A stretch of 16,027 nt of DNA, from contig DTYS01000035.1 in the NCBI GenBank assembly GCA_012961755.1, forward strand, positions 1 to 16,027, read 5' to 3'. The translations under genes and the position numbers were made by a program. The notes under the pieces were generated by a model. It did no database searches, was not told the origin of the DNA, and worked only from the letters and a program-made list of their open reading frames with translations. Origin of the DNA: Candidatus Latescibacterota bacterium (GTDB taxonomy: Bacteria; Latescibacterota; 4484-107; B68-G9). Positions within the stretch are counted from its first letter, which is position 1. Each line of letters begins with the position of its first letter. Of the stretch, positions 1-7,005 are shown one piece after another.

Positions 1-561
1 AGGAGGTACTCGCTCTTCTACCTCCTCACGATGCTGGACGGGAGCAGGAGGCAGATATTCATAACCTTCGCCCTCTTCGCCCTCGTCGAGGTCCACCGCG
101 CCACGGCCAGGGAGATAGCCGTGCTCATAGCCGTAAGCCAGGCCATAAACATCTTCACCCAACCACTAATAGGTCGCTTCACCGACCGGTTCGGGGAGAG
201 GGCCATGCTCCTTGTAGGCACGGTCGTGCCCATATTCGTCTTTACGGGCTACGCATTCGTCCATTCAAAGCCCGTGCTCTTTGCCCTCTACTGTCTGGAC
301 AGCGCGTGCCTGGGTACAAACATCGCCCGTACCACATACCTCGGTAAGATAGCCCCGAGGGAGCACTTGCTCCCGTCGCTCTCCTTGGGGCTTACCGCCA
401 ACCACATCATGGCCGTTCCCCTCCCCTTAGTGGGGGGATACCTCTGGGGAAGGTTCGGATACTCGGTCACTTTCCTGGCGGGAGCGTTCGTATCCGCCGT
501 CGCCCTCGTGGCTGCCACGTTCGTCCCCACGAGGGGGAAGCTCGAAGCTAAGGAAGCATAG
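1..561 (+). CDS. MFS transporter, C-terminal part (5' end outside window)
   Basis: The reading frame is open from base 1 and ends at TAG (559-561), so about 186 residues of the C-terminal part are visible. It contains several hydrophobic segments that fit the last five or six membrane helices of a major facilitator protein. GRFTDRFGER, in the cytoplasmic loop after the second visible helix, matches the MFS loop motif (G-x3-D-R-x-G-x-R) expected between helices 8 and 9. PLVGGYLWGRFGYSVTF resembles the typical late helix-loop-helix. The protein sits in the cytoplasmic membrane; the substrate is unknown. It lies 47 bases upstream of a sugar phosphate isomerase-like gene, so uptake or export of a sugar-like compound is a reasonable inference. 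The ATG at 31 is internal, because the frame continues upstream with sensible membrane-protein sequence. Confidence 0.85.
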   Translation, partial: RRYSLFYLLTMLDGSRRQIFITFALFALVEVHRATAREIAVLIAVSQAINIFTQPLIGRFTDRFGERAMLLVGTVVPIFVFTGYAFVHSKPVLFALYCLDSACLGTNIARTTYLGKIAPREHLLPSLSLGLTANHIMAVPLPLVGGYLWGRFGYSVTFLAGAFVSAVALVAATFVPTRGKLEAKEA

Positions 562-608
562 ATGGTATATCGTCGGGATATCCGGGTTCTTGGATGAAGG
601 AGGTGCAT

Positions 609-1400
609 ATGAAGATAGGCGTTTGTGAGAAGGACCTTAAGGGCAGCATAATGGAGAACCTCCTATGGATAGCTGAGCACGGCTTCAGCGGCTTCCAGAT
701 ATGGAAGCAAAAGATGGACAGGGAGGGCCTCTCCGAGAGGGAACTTCTTAAGATGACTCAAGATTTGGGCTTGGAGATAACGGCAATAGGAGGGGGGCCG
801 AACCTTGTGGACCCAAAGGTCTCGGAGGAGTCAGTTAGGTCCTTCAGGGAGTTCCTGAAACTTTCGGTCGAGCTCGGCCCCGGGATAGTTACGGCGGAGA
901 CCAAGGCCAAGCCCGAGGGGCTACCGGACGAGGACGCCTGGAAGTACACCGTGGAGACAGTTTCAAGGATATGCGAGTACGCGGAGAAGCTCGGGGCCGT
1001 GCTGGCGATAGAGCCCTCTGGGCCCTGCTTCATAAGGGATCACGATATGTGGATGGAACTGGCACGGAAGGTGGGCTCTGAGAGCCTTAAGGTCAACTAC
1101 GATCCTGCGAACATAGTATGGGCCGGCCGCGATCCCGTGGAAGGGGTAAGGGCCTTAGGTAAAAACATAGTGCATACCCACGCAAAGGACATATCGTTCC
1201 TGGGGAGCACGGAGCACGAGGAGCTCCACGATGTGCCCGCAGGAGAGGGGCTCGTGGACTATTCAGCTTACCTTAAGGCCCTCAAAGATGTAGGATATGA
1301 AGGTTACCTCACGGTCGAGATGCACTCTGGGCAGATGGACAGGAGAGGGGACATCCTAAAGGCGGCGGGGAACCTAAGGGCCATGCTCCCTGAGGGATGA
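609..1400 (+). CDS. Sugar phosphate isomerase/epimerase (AP endonuclease 2-like TIM barrel)
   Basis: This is a 263-residue single-domain protein of the xylose isomerase-like TIM barrel superfamily (COG1082). Members isomerise or epimerise sugars or keto-sugars, and some act as 3-keto-glycoside lyases or hydratases. Four metal-ligand motifs are in the expected order: E135 in AIEPSGP, D165 in NYDPAN, H191 in HTHAKD and E237 in VEMH. ATG 609 is preferred because AAGGAGG (597-603) lies five bases upstream; the in-frame ATG at 594 falls before that site. The length is normal for the family. Neighbours are a transporter fragment, a decayed sulfatase and, further on, a ThuA-Gfo/Idh fusion, a common partner of this family in catabolic clusters. 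The exact substrate cannot be inferred. Confidence 0.88.
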   Translation: MKIGVCEKDLKGSIMENLLWIAEHGFSGFQIWKQKMDREGLSERELLKMTQDLGLEITAIGGGPNLVDPKVSEESVRSFREFLKLSVELGPGIVTAETKAKPEGLPDEDAWKYTVETVSRICEYAEKLGAVLAIEPSGPCFIRDHDMWMELARKVGSESLKVNYDPANIVWAGRDPVEGVRALGKNIVHTHAKDISFLGSTEHEELHDVPAGEGLVDYSAYLKALKDVGYEGYLTVEMHSGQMDRRGDILKAAGNLRAMLPEG

Positions 1401-1431
1401 TCGTGATGCACGCTGTCCGAAGGGAGGGAAG

Positions 1432-1916
1432 ATGCGAAGGCCTCCTAACCTGCTTTTCGTCTTCGCCGATCAGATGCGGGGAATGGACATGGCATGTGCG
1501 GGAAACCCCCAGGTCCTGACCCCGAACATGGACAGGATAGCCTCGGAGGGGACCCTCTTCGTGAACGCCTGCGCCAACTGCCCTGTCTGCACCCCGAGCA
1601 GGGCGACCATGCTCACCGGAAGGTATCCCTCTCGCACAGGGCCGTGGCCAACGACCTTCCCCTAGAGCTGAAGGGTTACGAGCCCGTCGGGCAGACGGAG
1701 GTGGCCATCGAATTATAATCAGGTGGAAGGGAAGGGTCCCTTCGGGACACAGGTGCGATGCGCTCATAAACACCGTGGATTTCGCCCCTACCCTCCTCGG
1801 CCTTATGGGGTTGGAGGTTCCAAATAGATTCGCCAAAGTTTTCGTCCCTTCGCCGTGAGCTTGGGTACGTGCTCCAAGGATGGCTGGAGCGCATCGAAGA
1901 TCTGTGTCTTCCGTAG
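1432..1916 (+). pseudogene. Decayed arylsulfatase (frameshifts, large internal deletion)
   Basis: The ATG at 1432 has a good upstream site (GGGAGGGAAG) and opens an unmistakable sulfatase N-terminus: NLLFVFADQMRG, then CTPSRATMLTGRYPS. This includes the C-x-P-S-R site (Cys53) that is converted to formylglycine in type I sulfatases. Frame 1 stops at 1663-1665. A missing base near the GGG at 1639-1641 moves the continuation (VANDLPLELKG) into frame 3, which stops at 1716-1718. A C-terminal piece follows in frame 2 (about 1712-1858), with IIIRWKGRVPSG and INTVDFAPTLLGLMGLEVP. More sulfatase-tail-like sequence in frame 3 (LRRELGYVLQGWLERIED) ends at TAG 1914-1916. An intact enzyme is about 450-500 residues, so the central half is gone. 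The frame 3 sequence just after the stop may be further remnant. Not functional as it stands. Confidence 0.85.
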
Positions 1917-1986
1917 GAGGAGAACATCCGTAACCTCGGCCTCTCGGAGCTTTGGAACGCCCGAGAGTGGCCCGCAGGAGGGAGCT

Positions 1987-2628
1987 ATGAGCAGGATCCT
2001 GCTCGTAAGGCACGGGGAGACCGCCTGGAACGTGGAGAAGGTGTTCAGGGGTAGGATAGATATACCCCTGAACGAAAGGGGGCTGAAACAGGCCGAGCTT
2101 TTGGGGGAACACCTTTCGGATGAGGACATAATCGCCGTGTACTCCAGTCCCCTCAGGAGGGCGCTGGGGACGGCGGAGGAGGTTGCGAAACATCATGGGC
2201 TCAGGGTGGAGGAGCTCGTAGACCTCGACTATGGGGAATGGCAGGGCTTGTTGCACGGGACTGTCAGGGAAAAGTATAAGGAACTGTATGAAGTATGGCT
2301 GAAAGCTCCTCACTTGGTCAGGATGCCGGGGGGAGAGAGCCTGGGCGACCTCAGGAAGAGGGCCATCGGGTTCGTGGAGAGGGTGGTCAGGAGGTACGGA
2401 GACCGTGAAGGGGCCGTAGTTCTGGTCTCCCACCGCGTAGTGAACAAGGTCCTGATATGCGCCCTTCTAGGGCTCGACAACTCCCACTTTTGGAAGATAA
2501 AGATAGATACTTGTGGGATAACCACCTTCGCCTACAAAGGAGGAAGGTTCGTGCTCGTGGGACACAACGACACCTGCTTCCTAAGGCCTGTGGGAACGGC
2601 AGGTACGTGTGGGGCAGGGACAAAGTAA
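1987..2628 (+). CDS. Histidine phosphatase family protein (phosphoglycerate mutase-like)
   Basis: This 213-residue protein belongs to the histidine phosphatase (PGAM-like) superfamily. The signature LVRHGETAWN is at residues 6-15, with R8 and the phospho-acceptor H9. SSPLRRALGTAE supplies the second arginine region, E84 in LDYGEWQGL is the likely acid, and H149 in VLVSHRVVNKVL is the second active-site histidine. The family includes cofactor-dependent phosphoglycerate mutases, alpha-ribazole phosphatases (CobC) and broad sugar phosphatases. The short length and the D-Y-G-E-W-Q-G motif favour a phosphatase over a true mutase, but the substrate is unknown. ATG 1987 is chosen over the longer open frame because AGGAGGG (1976-1982) precedes it and it begins the conserved fold; the upstream part of the frame overlaps the sulfatase remnant. 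Confidence 0.9.
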   Translation: MSRILLVRHGETAWNVEKVFRGRIDIPLNERGLKQAELLGEHLSDEDIIAVYSSPLRRALGTAEEVAKHHGLRVEELVDLDYGEWQGLLHGTVREKYKELYEVWLKAPHLVRMPGGESLGDLRKRAIGFVERVVRRYGDREGAVVLVSHRVVNKVLICALLGLDNSHFWKIKIDTCGITTFAYKGGRFVLVGHNDTCFLRPVGTAGTCGAGTK

Positions 2629-2718
2629 CTGTGAAAGGCCCGATGTAGCCCAGGATACGTCCGACAGGATGAGGCGTCAAAGGAGTGGTACAAGCTATAC
2701 TGAACCCCAGGAGGGACG

Positions 2719-3858
2719 ATGGTGGCCGACGTCCTGGTCGTGGGAGCCGGCATCGTGGGATGCAGCGTAGCCTACCATCTGGCGAAGCTCGGGTGCAGGG
2801 ATGTGATAGTATTGGAGAGGGACACCGTAGGCTCGGGCTCGACGGGGGTGTGCGCGGGAGGGATAAGGCAGCAGTTCTCGTCGGAGATAAACATAAGGCT
2901 TTCTATAGAAAGCTTGAACTTCCTTAAGCACCTCGAAGAGGAGACCGGACGTGACCCCGAACTACGCCAGCACGGGTATTTAATTTTGGCTACGGACGAA
3001 GGACAGCTCGAAGCGTTCCGCAGGAACGTGGAACTCCAGAGAAGCCTCGGGGTGGAGGTCGACATCCTCTCTCCCGAGGAGGCCAAAAGGCTCGTCACAG
3101 GGCTCAACATCGAGGATGTACTAGGGGCGACATATTGTCCGTCGGACGGATATGCGGACCCACATTCGGTGGTGCAGGGCCTTGCGGAGGCCGCCAGAAG
3201 GCTCGGCGTGAAGATACTCCAGGGGACGGAGGTGGGGGGGATAAAGGTGGAGGGGGACAGGGTCGCAGGGGTCGTCACGGATGATGGAGAGCTCCACGCA
3301 CCCGTGGTCGTGAACGCCGCAGGGCCTTGGGCAGGTGCCGTGGCCAAGATGGCGGGATTGGACCTGCCGGTCCGTCCCTCGAGACGCCACATCTTTTCAA
3401 CCGAACCTGTCTTCTCCTCCCCCGATCCCTTCCCCATGGTGGTGGACTTCGGCAACGGGTTCTGGTTCAGGAGGGAGGGGCCATGTATAATCTTTGGGAT
3501 GAGGAACCCTGAAGAGCCCGAGGGATTCGACACAACCGTGGACTGGGACTTCCTCGCAGGTCCCCTGGCTGAGGCGGCATGCCGGAGGATCCCCTTCGTG
3601 GCCGACCTCGGTATAAGGGGAGGACGGGCGGGACTTCATCTGGACACGCCGGACAAGAACGCCATCCTGGGCCCGTCGGAACTTGAGGGGTTCTACCTAG
3701 CCTGTGGGTTCAGCGGACACGGCTTCATGCATGCGCCCGCCGTGGGGAGGGTCCTGGCGGAGCTGATGCTCTCAGGAAGCACCGAGCTCGACATCTTCCC
3801 CCTGAGCCCGGGTAGGTTCAGGGGGAAACAACCGGCAGGAGAGGAATACTTCATCTGA
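2719..3858 (+). CDS. NAD(P)/FAD-dependent oxidoreductase, DAO / sarcosine oxidase beta-like
   Basis: This 379-residue flavoprotein belongs to the D-amino acid oxidase superfamily (Pfam DAO). The N-terminal Rossmann fingerprint is VVGAGIVGCSVAYHLA with G9, G11 and G14; E33 ends strand 2 and should bind the FAD ribose. GGIRQQFSSEINIRLS and the C-terminal GFSGHGFMHAP (residues 330-340) are typical of the sarcosine oxidase beta / HcnC-like branch. Such enzymes oxidise secondary or primary amines, amino acids or related C-N or C-H bonds in the cytoplasm or at the membrane. The start is supported by CAGGAGGGA just upstream. TATACT at 2696-2701 could be a -10 element, but no convincing -35 was found. 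The gene converges on the acylphosphatase gene with a 37-base gap. The substrate is not determinable. Confidence 0.9.
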   Translation: MVADVLVVGAGIVGCSVAYHLAKLGCRDVIVLERDTVGSGSTGVCAGGIRQQFSSEINIRLSIESLNFLKHLEEETGRDPELRQHGYLILATDEGQLEAFRRNVELQRSLGVEVDILSPEEAKRLVTGLNIEDVLGATYCPSDGYADPHSVVQGLAEAARRLGVKILQGTEVGGIKVEGDRVAGVVTDDGELHAPVVVNAAGPWAGAVAKMAGLDLPVRPSRRHIFSTEPVFSSPDPFPMVVDFGNGFWFRREGPCIIFGMRNPEEPEGFDTTVDWDFLAGPLAEAACRRIPFVADLGIRGGRAGLHLDTPDKNAILGPSELEGFYLACGFSGHGFMHAPAVGRVLAELMLSGSTELDIFPLSPGRFRGKQPAGEEYFI

Positions 3859-3895
3859 TGTTCCATGTGGACTACACGGCCTGACCTCGTCCATG

Positions 3896-4174
3896 TCAAA
3901 GTCTGATCCGAAAGCCGCTATATTTGCCCTCGTAAGGTTTCCACACCACCTCCATCCCCGTCACATGGGCCGTCCTCGGGCCTACCCTTACCTCCTTGAG
4001 GAACTCCATCAGGAGGCCCTCGTCCCCCTCAGCCTCGAGCTCGACCTTCCCGTCAGGTCTGTTCCTCACGTAACCAGATAGGCCGTACCTGTAGGCCAAG
4101 TCCTGCACGAAGAACCTGAACCCTACCCCCTGAACTATCCCGTCCACGACGGCGTACACCCTCTTCTTCGCCAT
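3896..4174 (-). CDS. acyP: Acylphosphatase
   Basis: This is a 92-residue acylphosphatase, the usual length, and the only minus-strand gene in the window. It hydrolyses the carboxyl-phosphate bond of acyl phosphates in the cytoplasm. The family motif GIVQGVGFRFFVQDLA carries the catalytic arginine (GFR), and GYVRNRPDGKVE carries the catalytic asparagine (RN). The protein begins MAKKRVYAVVDG; AGGAGGTGTT on the minus strand directly precedes the ATG at 4174. The frame stays open upstream to 4312, but that extension crosses the candidate promoter and lacks family similarity. The gene is transcribed divergently from the ThuA-Gfo/Idh fusion gene. Function is secure at family level; the physiological role of bacterial acylphosphatases is generally unclear. 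Confidence 0.93.
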   Translation of the reverse strand: MAKKRVYAVVDGIVQGVGFRFFVQDLAYRYGLSGYVRNRPDGKVELEAEGDEGLLMEFLKEVRVGPRTAHVTGMEVVWKPYEGKYSGFRIRL

Positions 4175-4206
4175 AACACCTCCTCGGAAGGGACGTCTCC
4201 GGAGGA

Positions 4207-4235
4207 AAGATAAACAAGAACCACCACGCTCGCAA
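4207..4235 (-). promoter_or_regulatory. Candidate sigma-70-type promoter for the acylphosphatase gene
   Basis: Read on the minus strand, TTGCGA (4235-4230) and TATCTT (4212-4207) are separated by 17 bases. Each matches its consensus hexamer at 4 of 6 positions. Transcription would begin near 4200, leaving a leader of about 26 bases that contains the AGGAGGT ribosome-binding site. The assignment rests on pattern and position only. Confidence 0.45.
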
Positions 4236-4250
4236 GGACCACAATTCTGC

Positions 4251-4279
4251 TTGTTTTCAGGTTGTATATGATGTACATT
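4251..4279 (+). promoter_or_regulatory. Candidate promoter for the ThuA-Gfo/Idh fusion gene
   Basis: TTGTTT (4251-4256) and TACATT (4274-4279) are separated by 17 bases within the most AT-rich stretch of the region. The -35 matches 3 of 6 and the -10 matches 4 of 6 consensus positions, so this would be a weak promoter, perhaps dependent on a regulator. It lies just upstream of GGGAGGGG and the ATG at 4311. The near-palindrome at 4263-4277 overlaps its spacer and -10. Confidence 0.4.
4263..4277. promoter_or_regulatory. Near-palindromic candidate operator TGTATATGATGTACA
   Basis: Twelve of the 15 bases agree with the reverse complement, and the centre is at 4270. The half-sites TGTAyAT / rTrTACA are typical in size and symmetry for dimeric sugar-responsive repressors such as LacI or GntR types. 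It overlaps the -10 of the candidate + strand promoter and lies between two divergent genes. Further TGTA/TACA elements nearby (TACA 4285-4288; GTTGTA 4261-4266 with TACAAC 4285-4290) suggest a second overlapping inverted repeat. No regulator gene is present in the window. Confidence 0.4.
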
Positions 4280-4310
4280 TACATTACAACGGCCAAAAAC
4301 GGGAGGGGAC

Positions 4311-5921
4311 ATGAAGAAGGCGTTGATGCTGCTTGGAGGAGAGTACCATCCGCCCCAAGGGCGTGAGGTCCTACGTGACTACCTCGGGAAGAGGGGGGTC
4401 CAGGTGGAGCTTACCGAGGACAAGGGTGCGCTCAGGAGGTTGGAGGGGTACGACCTGGTCATAATCTACGCCGAGGTGGTGAGGCTCACCCCTCAGCAGG
4501 AGAAGGGGGTCTGCGAGTTCGTGGAGAGGGGTGGGGGGCTCGTGGGGATACACTGCGCCTCCGTGGCCGAGGAGGGAAGGTACACCGAGATGTTGGGGAG
4601 CAAGTTCGCAGGACACGGGCCCATCGCCCGCTTCCAGGTGCGCATAACGGGCGAGCACGAGGTGACGAGGAGGACGAGGGACTTCTGGGTGGAGGACGAG
4701 TTCTACTTCCTGGAGCAGAAGGCCGACTTTCAAGTCGTGGCCGAGGGAACTTGGCAGTTCCGGAGGCTTCCCTTGGCCTACGTGAGGCAGTACGGGAAGG
4801 GGAGGGTGTTCTACATAGCCATAGGCCACGACGAGAGGACGTTTCGCCACCCCAACTTCCAGAGGCTGGTGTGGAGGGGTGCGAGGTGGGTCACGGGCGA
4901 GGAGGAAGGGAAACCCGTAAGGATCGGGGTAGTGGGGTACGGGGGGGCCTTCAACATGGGCAAGTACCATGCGGACCTCATAGGGAGGACTCCGGGGCTC
5001 GAGCTGACGGCCGTGTGCGATATGGACGAGGAGAGGCTCAAAGTAGCCAAGGAGGAGCAGCCCGGTGTTAAGCTCTTCAAGGACGTGGGGAGGATGGCCC
5101 GCAGCGATTCGATAGACCTCGGGGTTGTGGTCACCCCTCACAACACGCACGCTGAGGTCGCACTGACCCTCATAGAAGGAGGTAAGCACGTAATATGCGA
5201 GAAGCCCTTCACCGTGACCGTAGACGAGGCCACCAAGGTCATAGAGGCCGCAAGGAAACAGGGGGTCATGCTCTCCGTCTTCCATAATAGGAGGTGGGAC
5301 GGTGACTTCCTGACGATAAAGAAGGTCATAGCCGATGGCCTCATAGGGGAGGTATTCCACGTAGAGGGGTACGGTGGAGGGTACGGCCATCCCGGGTACT
5401 GGTGGAGGAGCCACAAGCCGATATCCGGAGGGGCGATATACGATTGGGGTGCCCACTTCGTGGATTGGATACTGAACCTGATGCCCGGGAAGATGGAGAG
5501 CGTATATGGGTTCCTCCAGAAGCTCGCCTGGCACGATGTGACGAACGAGGATCACATACAGGCGATAATAAGGTTCCAGGGGGGAAGGTACGCCGAATAT
5601 CAGCAGTCGTCCATAGCGGCGGTGGGGAAGCCCAAGTGGAGGATATTGGGAAATCTGGGAGGGATACTCGTGGAGCCGGGGACCGAGACGGTCAAGGTAG
5701 TATCCTTCGCCGAGGGATACAAGGAGGAATCCGAGGTGCCCTTTATGGAGAGCGATTGGCACGCTTATTACATGAACGTGGCGGACCACCTCCTCTCCGG
5801 CGACCCCTTGGCCGTGACCCCCGAATCCGCGAGGAGGGTGATAGCAGTATTGGAACTCTGCGAGAAGGCCGCCCACACGGGTCAGCCTCAACCCGTGCCC
5901 TACGAGGACGAGGGATGGTGA
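4311..5921 (+). CDS. Fusion protein: ThuA-like domain + Gfo/Idh/MocA oxidoreductase
   Basis: This is one 536-residue polypeptide with two enzymes normally encoded separately. Residues 1 to about 198 form a ThuA-like domain (glutamine amidotransferase fold): LMLLGGEYH, YDLVIIYAE, GGGLVGIHCAS with Cys82, and the closing GHDERTFRHPNFQRLVWRG. From about residue 203 a Gfo/Idh/MocA dehydrogenase begins: IGVVGYGGAFNMGKYHADL (NAD(P)-binding glycine-rich loop, about 207-212), CEKPF with E297-K298-P299 in the motif carrying the catalytic lysine, and ISGGAIYDWGAHFVDW in the C-terminal domain. In rhizobia, ThuA and the Gfo/Idh protein ThuB act together to convert trehalose to 3-ketotrehalose. The fusion therefore suggests oxidation of a sugar or glycoside at C3, but the substrate here is unknown. 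GGGAGGGG precedes the ATG. It is the first gene of a + strand run with the UroD-like gene. Confidence 0.9.
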   Translation: MKKALMLLGGEYHPPQGREVLRDYLGKRGVQVELTEDKGALRRLEGYDLVIIYAEVVRLTPQQEKGVCEFVERGGGLVGIHCASVAEEGRYTEMLGSKFAGHGPIARFQVRITGEHEVTRRTRDFWVEDEFYFLEQKADFQVVAEGTWQFRRLPLAYVRQYGKGRVFYIAIGHDERTFRHPNFQRLVWRGARWVTGEEEGKPVRIGVVGYGGAFNMGKYHADLIGRTPGLELTAVCDMDEERLKVAKEEQPGVKLFKDVGRMARSDSIDLGVVVTPHNTHAEVALTLIEGGKHVICEKPFTVTVDEATKVIEAARKQGVMLSVFHNRRWDGDFLTIKKVIADGLIGEVFHVEGYGGGYGHPGYWWRSHKPISGGAIYDWGAHFVDWILNLMPGKMESVYGFLQKLAWHDVTNEDHIQAIIRFQGGRYAEYQQSSIAAVGKPKWRILGNLGGILVEPGTETVKVVSFAEGYKEESEVPFMESDWHAYYMNVADHLLSGDPLAVTPESARRVIAVLELCEKAAHTGQPQPVPYEDEGW

Positions 5922-5943
5922 CCATAGCCGAAGGGAGGGCCCG

Positions 5944-7005
5944 ATGACCAGCAGGGAGAGGTTCTTAGCCATAAAGGAGGGGGAGCTTCCCGACAGGGTC
6001 CCGAGGAGGGCGGACTTCACCCCAGACCTCAGGAGGAGGGTGGAGGAGGCCGCAGGTACGGAGGACCTCGAGAGGTTCTTCGACATGGACAGCTTCTTCC
6101 ACATAAGCCTCAGGCGCCCTCCGGACCTTCCCCTCCCGGACTACAGTGCCTACTATCCTGAACTTGAGGACAAGAGCGTCGTAAACGAGATGGGGGTGGC
6201 GAGGGTCCCCGGGAACTACTACCACTTCACCCACATAATCTCCCCCCTCCGTAACGCGGCGACCTTGAAGGAGATAGAGTCGTTCCCCATAGACGAGAAC
6301 GAGGGTTGGTCCGAGGAGGGTATGGTGGAGGAGGCACGGAGGGCCCAAGGGGAGGGGAGGATAGTTGCGGGATCGGTGACCCACCTGTACGAGGAGGCGT
6401 GGCAGATAAGGGGGTTGGAGCAGTTCTTGGAGGACATGGTCCTGAGGCCGGACTTCGCCGAGAGCATATTAGAGAGGCTCACCAGGAGGAACGTCAGGAG
6501 GGCCGAGGCGGTGGCCAGGGCCGGGGCGGACCTCCTCTACACCGGGGACGACATAGCGCACCAGCACGGGATGATATTTTCTCCCGAGCTTTGGAGGAGG
6601 TTCATAAAACCTAGATGGGCGAGGATATACGGGGCCGCCAAGAGGATAAAGCCCGACATAATGATTTGGTACCACAGCGACGGAGACGTCTCGGCCGTCC
6701 TTGACGAGCTCGTGGACATAGGGGTCGAGATCCTGAACCCCGTCCAGCCAGAGTGTATGGACCTCCTCTGGGTCAAGCGGAGGTACGGGAGGAGGCTCGT
6801 GTTGGACGGAACGGTCGGCACTCAGACCACCTTCCCGTTCGGCACTCCTGATGATATGGAGAGGACGGTGAAGGAGAGGGTTGAGGCCCTAGGATACGAC
6901 GGGAGGCTGATGCTTGCGCCCACGCACGTCTTAGAGCCCGAAGTCCCGGTGGAGAACGTCTTCGCCTTCTTCAGAGCGTGCGACAGGTACGGAAGGTTAA
7001 GATGA
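5944..7005 (+). CDS. Uroporphyrinogen decarboxylase-like (UroD/MtaA superfamily) protein
   Basis: This 353-residue protein is of the UroD-like fold (COG0407), which contains heme-pathway decarboxylases, corrinoid methyltransferases and a large uncharacterised group found in catabolic clusters. Family features are MTSRERFLAI at the start, the central AGADLLYTGDDIAHQHGMIFSPELWRRF, WYHSDGDVSAVLDELVDIG and ILNPVQPECMD. The H-x-C zinc motif of MtaA/MtbA-type methyltransferases is not kept: H244 is followed by Ser and Asp. C271 is available downstream. No other heme gene is nearby, so a true HemE role is unlikely. GGGAGGG precedes ATG 5944. The stop (7003-7005) overlaps the ATG of the next gene (ATGA), so the two are probably translated together. 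Function unknown; probably linked to the preceding sugar oxidoreductase. Confidence 0.82.
   Translation: MTSRERFLAIKEGELPDRVPRRADFTPDLRRRVEEAAGTEDLERFFDMDSFFHISLRRPPDLPLPDYSAYYPELEDKSVVNEMGVARVPGNYYHFTHIISPLRNAATLKEIESFPIDENEGWSEEGMVEEARRAQGEGRIVAGSVTHLYEEAWQIRGLEQFLEDMVLRPDFAESILERLTRRNVRRAEAVARAGADLLYTGDDIAHQHGMIFSPELWRRFIKPRWARIYGAAKRIKPDIMIWYHSDGDVSAVLDELVDIGVEILNPVQPECMDLLWVKRRYGRRLVLDGTVGTQTTFPFGTPDDMERTVKERVEALGYDGRLMLAPTHVLEPEVPVENVFAFFRACDRYGRLR

Noticed and set aside
1855..1986. N-terminal extension of the histidine phosphatase frame
   Set aside because: The extension overlaps sulfatase-derived sequence read in another frame, and the conserved fold begins at ATG 1987 with its own AGGAGGG.
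1309..2433. 374-codon minus-strand open frame
   Set aside because: It runs antisense to the isomerase end, the sulfatase remnant and the histidine phosphatase, with arginine/proline-rich low-information sequence and no ribosome-binding site or family match.
4175..4312. Longer acylphosphatase starting near 4312
   Set aside because: The added residues do not resemble the family and would place the start upstream of the candidate promoter; the AGGAGGT site marks 4174.
4371..6104. 577-codon open frame on the minus strand opposite the ThuA-Gfo/Idh and UroD-like genes
   Set aside because: It is antisense to two clear enzyme genes. Its translation is rich in Pro, Leu, Val and Tyr with no motif, as expected because the sense codons that give reverse stops (TTA, CTA, TCA) are rare here.
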